The notes under the pieces were generated by a model. That model made no database searches, was not told the origin of the DNA, and worked only from the letters and a program-made list of their open reading frames with translations. From the NCBI GenBank assembly GCA_951640165.1, contig OX621256.1, positions 1,922,001-1,986,000 on the forward strand: a stretch of 64,000 bases of DNA. The letters run 5' to 3'. Both the position numbers and the translations under genes were made by a program. The stretch comes from Pseudoips prasinana (Eukaryota; Arthropoda; Insecta; Lepidoptera; Nolidae). This document shows positions 60,906 to 64,000 of the stretch, piece after piece (position 1 is the first letter of the stretch; each line of letters begins with the position of its first letter).

Positions 60906-61749
60906 AGATATATATATATATATTTTATGTATTATTTATTTCGAAAAAAATTGTAAACAAGTATACCGTTGCCTAAACATATTTTCAGTTACAGCTTGCC
61001 GTCCCATTCTAACTTCCCTGCTAGAGCTCTAGTGACCTTCCTTACACCCAAGACAACATTAACATAATAATATGTGGACGGAATCGTCTTTATTACTTTT
61101 TTATTATTATTATTCAAATACACCAATACATAATTCACATAGGAGTCTAAAAACTACTAATGCTTTCACAGTGCTAGCATGAGTTTAAAGTTTAAAAAAT
61201 TACATGTAGTATAAATCCAATACTTTGGCGGTAAAATCATTTAGTCGAAGTCGGCTTTCAACGATACCATATATGCCTATACACATATTTTTTCACGTGT
61301 TGCTGACTATTTTAATTCTACTTCTATTTTAATATTATTCTATTTTAATTCTACTAGACTATTTTAATTAATATATAAATTTTAATTTATATATTAATTG
61401 TAATAATTTTCAGTCAATAAAGTATTTATTATTATTATTATTTCCCTATGAGATCTGGCGACCACAAGGTAAGTTAGGGTAAAGTACCACCACCACGCAA
61501 GTATCTTAAGATCGTGTAAAACTAGTATCTAATACAATTTGCAAATTGAGTTAATCAGATTAGATACATTAGGACTTTAAAACACAGCCCAGGCGAGTTC
61601 CGCAAGTACATGTTAGTTTAATTTCTATTCACCCGCATTTTTTCTATAAATACACTGTTATCCTGGGAAGTTTCGAGCAGGCTCGTCTCGCTAACAATAA
61701 GTTTCAAATCGCAAGCAATAGTAGAAGCAGTATCACTGCACTCCATTAG
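60906..61749. other. AT-rich DNA, no gene
   Basis: Contains short ATT runs near 61100 and 61430. Nothing coding. Confidence 0.4.
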
Positions 61750-61972
61750 CCAAACTCTGATAGCTAAATGCTCCCACCGGTCCGTAATCGATCGGCGATG
61801 GGTGATCACCCAAGTGGTTTAACTTCTGAGCGTCTCCGTGATTCGGTCTACACGTTAAGTTAAGTCGGTCCCGGTTGTAGTCATTAGACAACAGGCGTTA
61901 TGCCATGCAGGCGGCCTACAGGGTGGCTTGAACAACCCTGACACCACGGTAACCACATCCCATACGCTAAGA
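61750..61972 (+). mobile_element. 5S-derived SINE
   Basis: CCGGTCCGTAATCGATCGGC then GATGGGTGATCACC (the central GTTAAGCA part is deleted), body GAGCGTCTCCGTGATTCGGT and tail CCACATCCCATACGCTAAG. Confidence 0.6.
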
Positions 61973-62001
61973 TTAGCCAAACAATTATCCTTTACCATTA
62001 A

Positions 62002-62365
62002 GAGGCCTATTACAGTCCACTAGCGCCGCCAATCGAAAAAATGTCATAACTCGTAAATAGAATCAAAAATACAAAATCCGTTCTATTATTACTGTGGAAA
62101 AGGCAATAACGTAATTGTATAACACCTTATCAACACTTGAAATATAGCTGTTTAGCTAAATCGTGCATTCAAAACATAAACGGCCGTTTTTGTTACAAAT
62201 GCACGATTTATCTAAACAGCTATATTTCAAGTGTTGACAATGTGTTATAAAATTACGTTATTGCCTTTTCTACAGTAATAATAGACCACATTTTGTATTT
62301 TTGATTATATTTACGAGTTATGACATTTTTTCGATTGGCGGCGCTAGTGGACTGTAAAAGGCCCC
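62002..62365. mobile_element. TTAA-flanked hairpin MITE, piggyBac-like
   Basis: 364 bp between TTAA at 61998-62001 and 62366-62369. The arms are inverted copies over about 160 bp each (GAGGCCTATTACAGTCCACT at the left; the right end read inward is GGGGCCTTTTACAGTCCACT), continuing through AGCGCCGCCAATCGAAAAAA and TGTTTAG.TAAATCGTGCAT. The loop is about 30 bp. No ORF. TTAA target sites are the rule for piggyBac elements; that assignment is inference. Confidence 0.85.
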
Positions 62366-62369
62366 TTAA

Positions 62370-62959
62370 GAAAATTCTCCACTTGCGGATTTCGATTTAG
62401 CATTTCATTTCAGTCATAATGCTGTGGGTCGCTGTAGCCATAAAAACGTCAATGTGGGACGATCCTTCCTGTCAGTGTTACAAATTGTAGGAAGGGGACT
62501 GATGGAATGAGCACTGGCAGTCTTCATAGCTAGTACAAAATAGCTTGCCTATGAGATATACAGGGGTTAAGTCACTTACATAAAATATTCAAATGATACA
62601 AATTGATTATTTGCGAAAATGTGGGTATTTTATAAAAATAATACAGAGTTAGTTCCATATTGGCCGTTCACCGGCTCATTTCAATAACAAATTTGAAGCA
62701 ACCGCAACAGCAGTCGTTTGAACACAAGACTTCAATAAGTGTCTAAATTTTGCGTTGGAACGTCAACTTCTCGGCCACCCTGCATATCGCAGTACTACAG
62801 TAAAAATGTTCTTTAAACTTTTCTCTTACAGGCACTAACACATATATGTATGGATAATATGGTGTTAATGTTGGATTACGCTTAATAACACTATACACAT
62901 GGACATCGTATCAGCGCGCGAAACGCAAAACAGCAAAAGTATTCATAACCGCCATACTT
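62370..62959. other. No recognised feature
   Basis: No supported frame or repeat. Confidence 0.4.
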
Positions 62960-63545
62960 TATTTTTGTGCTGGATGGGTTTGCGATTGACCACGATCTCA
63001 CGTGATTGTAAGTAAAGATGTGGTCGAAGGTCGACCGCACGTACCCATAAGATGCCTGTTCACAGCATATATAATTTGCCATGGCCAACCTGGAGGACTC
63101 TTAATAGACTACGTACCCAGGTTGGTAGATCCAAGGAAAACATGTGCAAATGGGGTTACATTCCCACCTCACAAAACATCTGCGAGTGTGGCGTGTCATC
63201 CCAAAGTATAGCTCATTTATCTGAATGTCCTTCTTGTCCAGTCTCTTGTTCCCTTCAGGACTTGTATGACGCTTCAGCCAAAGCAATCAGCGTTGCTCAA
63301 TTTTGGCAAGATAAAATATAATTCTTACCATCGACACGATAAGAAGAAGACTCTAGCATTGAATTAACCCTTGTTGTATGAGTTTGGAAACACGTCGTTC
63401 GGGAGGGTGTTCTACTGCTTAGCCGTGAGTATGATAAAAGAAGAAGCAAAGCGCTTCGTACGGCATAACGGGATGTCAACAACAAAGCGGTGGAGACCTT
63501 CCCGACGCCTGGTAGTCCGATGAAAAAGGGGGAAGGAGAGATAAG
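62960..63545 (+). repeat. Dispersed repeat family E copy, interrupted
   Basis: 62960-63063 and 63351-63480 match 20776-20960 in order. The gap of 287 bp is the LINE fragment at 63064-63350. Confidence 0.7.
63064..63350 (+). mobile_element. LINE 3' fragment with zinc-binding C terminus
   Basis: Reads LNRLRTQVGRSKENMCKWGY, then CECGVSSQSIAHLSECPSC, LQDLYDASAKAISVAQFWQD and KI with a stop at 63321. The RLRT..GR....KWG...CECG....H....CP pattern is the CCHC-like C terminus of I/Jockey/R1-type ORF2 proteins. The tail is TCGACACGATAAGAAGAAGA. It is 5'-truncated inside repeat E. Confidence 0.8.
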
Positions 63546-64000
63546 TTCATACAGGTCTTGTAATAACACTTTTCTCCTCTAAATCAACACAACAAAAGCC
63601 CCTCCAAGTGATAATGGCTAGTCATAAGCTGATGCTAGCCATGGCCATTTCCAGTTTTTGGAGCAATGTTTTATGGAGGTATGGCAGAACGGAATGATCC
63701 AATACCAATTTAGATGTGCAGTCTGAAGCTTTTACGGCTCTAATATGAATGAAATAGTAATTCTCTGACTTGGCTATTGACTAGAATAAGGAGGTACAGT
63801 AAGGCAATAATAACCTTCTCTCTTCAAATTTCTCTAAAGCGTTTTTAGGGTTAAGACACAGAGAAATAGCCACGTTTCAAACTCGACCACTTTATCTTCG
63901 TTTTGCGCTTTAATTAAATAGTAATTATGACTAAACCATTAGTAAAACTAAGAGCTAGCTACATACAAAATATAAATCCAACCCACAATGAGTCACAGAT
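63546..64000. other. No recognised feature
   Basis: No supported gene or repeat to the end of the window. Confidence 0.4.

Overview
The window is nuclear DNA of an insect, almost certainly a moth or butterfly (Lepidoptera). The evidence is introns with GT-AG borders, an RR-2 cuticular protein gene, a Homer scaffold gene with insect-like sequence, and dense repeats of lepidopteran character: Helitron-like elements ending in a GC hairpin plus CTAG, Bm1-like tRNA-derived SINEs, many 5'-truncated non-LTR retrotransposons and mariner. The DNA is AT-rich with long stretches that do not code. No bacterial genes, CRISPR array or rRNA operon is present.

Host genes. (1) On the + strand an RR-2 cuticular protein gene is read from three exons (23205-23366, 24312-24408, 32599-32858). 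The start-codon exon was not found. Its last intron is 8.2 kb and full of transposons. (2) On the - strand a Homer gene (EVH1 domain plus the start of the coiled coil) is read from five exons (46651-46807, 44983-45114, 44074-44274, 43873-43938, 38895-39037). The ATG exon lies upstream of what can be seen, and the rest of the coiled coil was not found. One Homer intron carries a LINE relic and a large inverted repeat. Another carries a tandem array of about 161-bp units that are copies of the second half of the EVH1 exon plus its splice donor. I consider this array the most unusual item in the window.

Transposons. LINE relics lie at 1-327, 2374-2788, 4808-5115, 11534-12065, 16282-17880 (largest reverse transcriptase ORF), 39690-42376, 49965-50787, 53158-53706 and 63064-63350. 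DNA transposons are a mariner with an open transposase frame (28588-29853), an unclassified element with 23-bp terminal inverted repeats that hosts the mariner (28580-32227), a Tigger/pogo-like fragment (59091-59360) and several MITEs (10640-10877, 35460-36036, 58465-59011, 62002-62365). SINEs include tRNA-derived families and a family whose head resembles 5S rRNA. Helitron-like copies are scattered and in places tandem.

Layout. 1-23 kb: repeats with no recognised host gene. 23-33 kb: cuticular protein gene with a nested SINE / DNA transposon / mariner stack in its intron. 33-38.6 kb: repeats and one MITE. 38.9-46.8 kb: Homer. 47-64 kb: repeats with no recognised host gene. A recurring theme is short inverted duplications with loops of 0-16 nt, at least ten of them. 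In two cases they clearly interrupt a known parent sequence.
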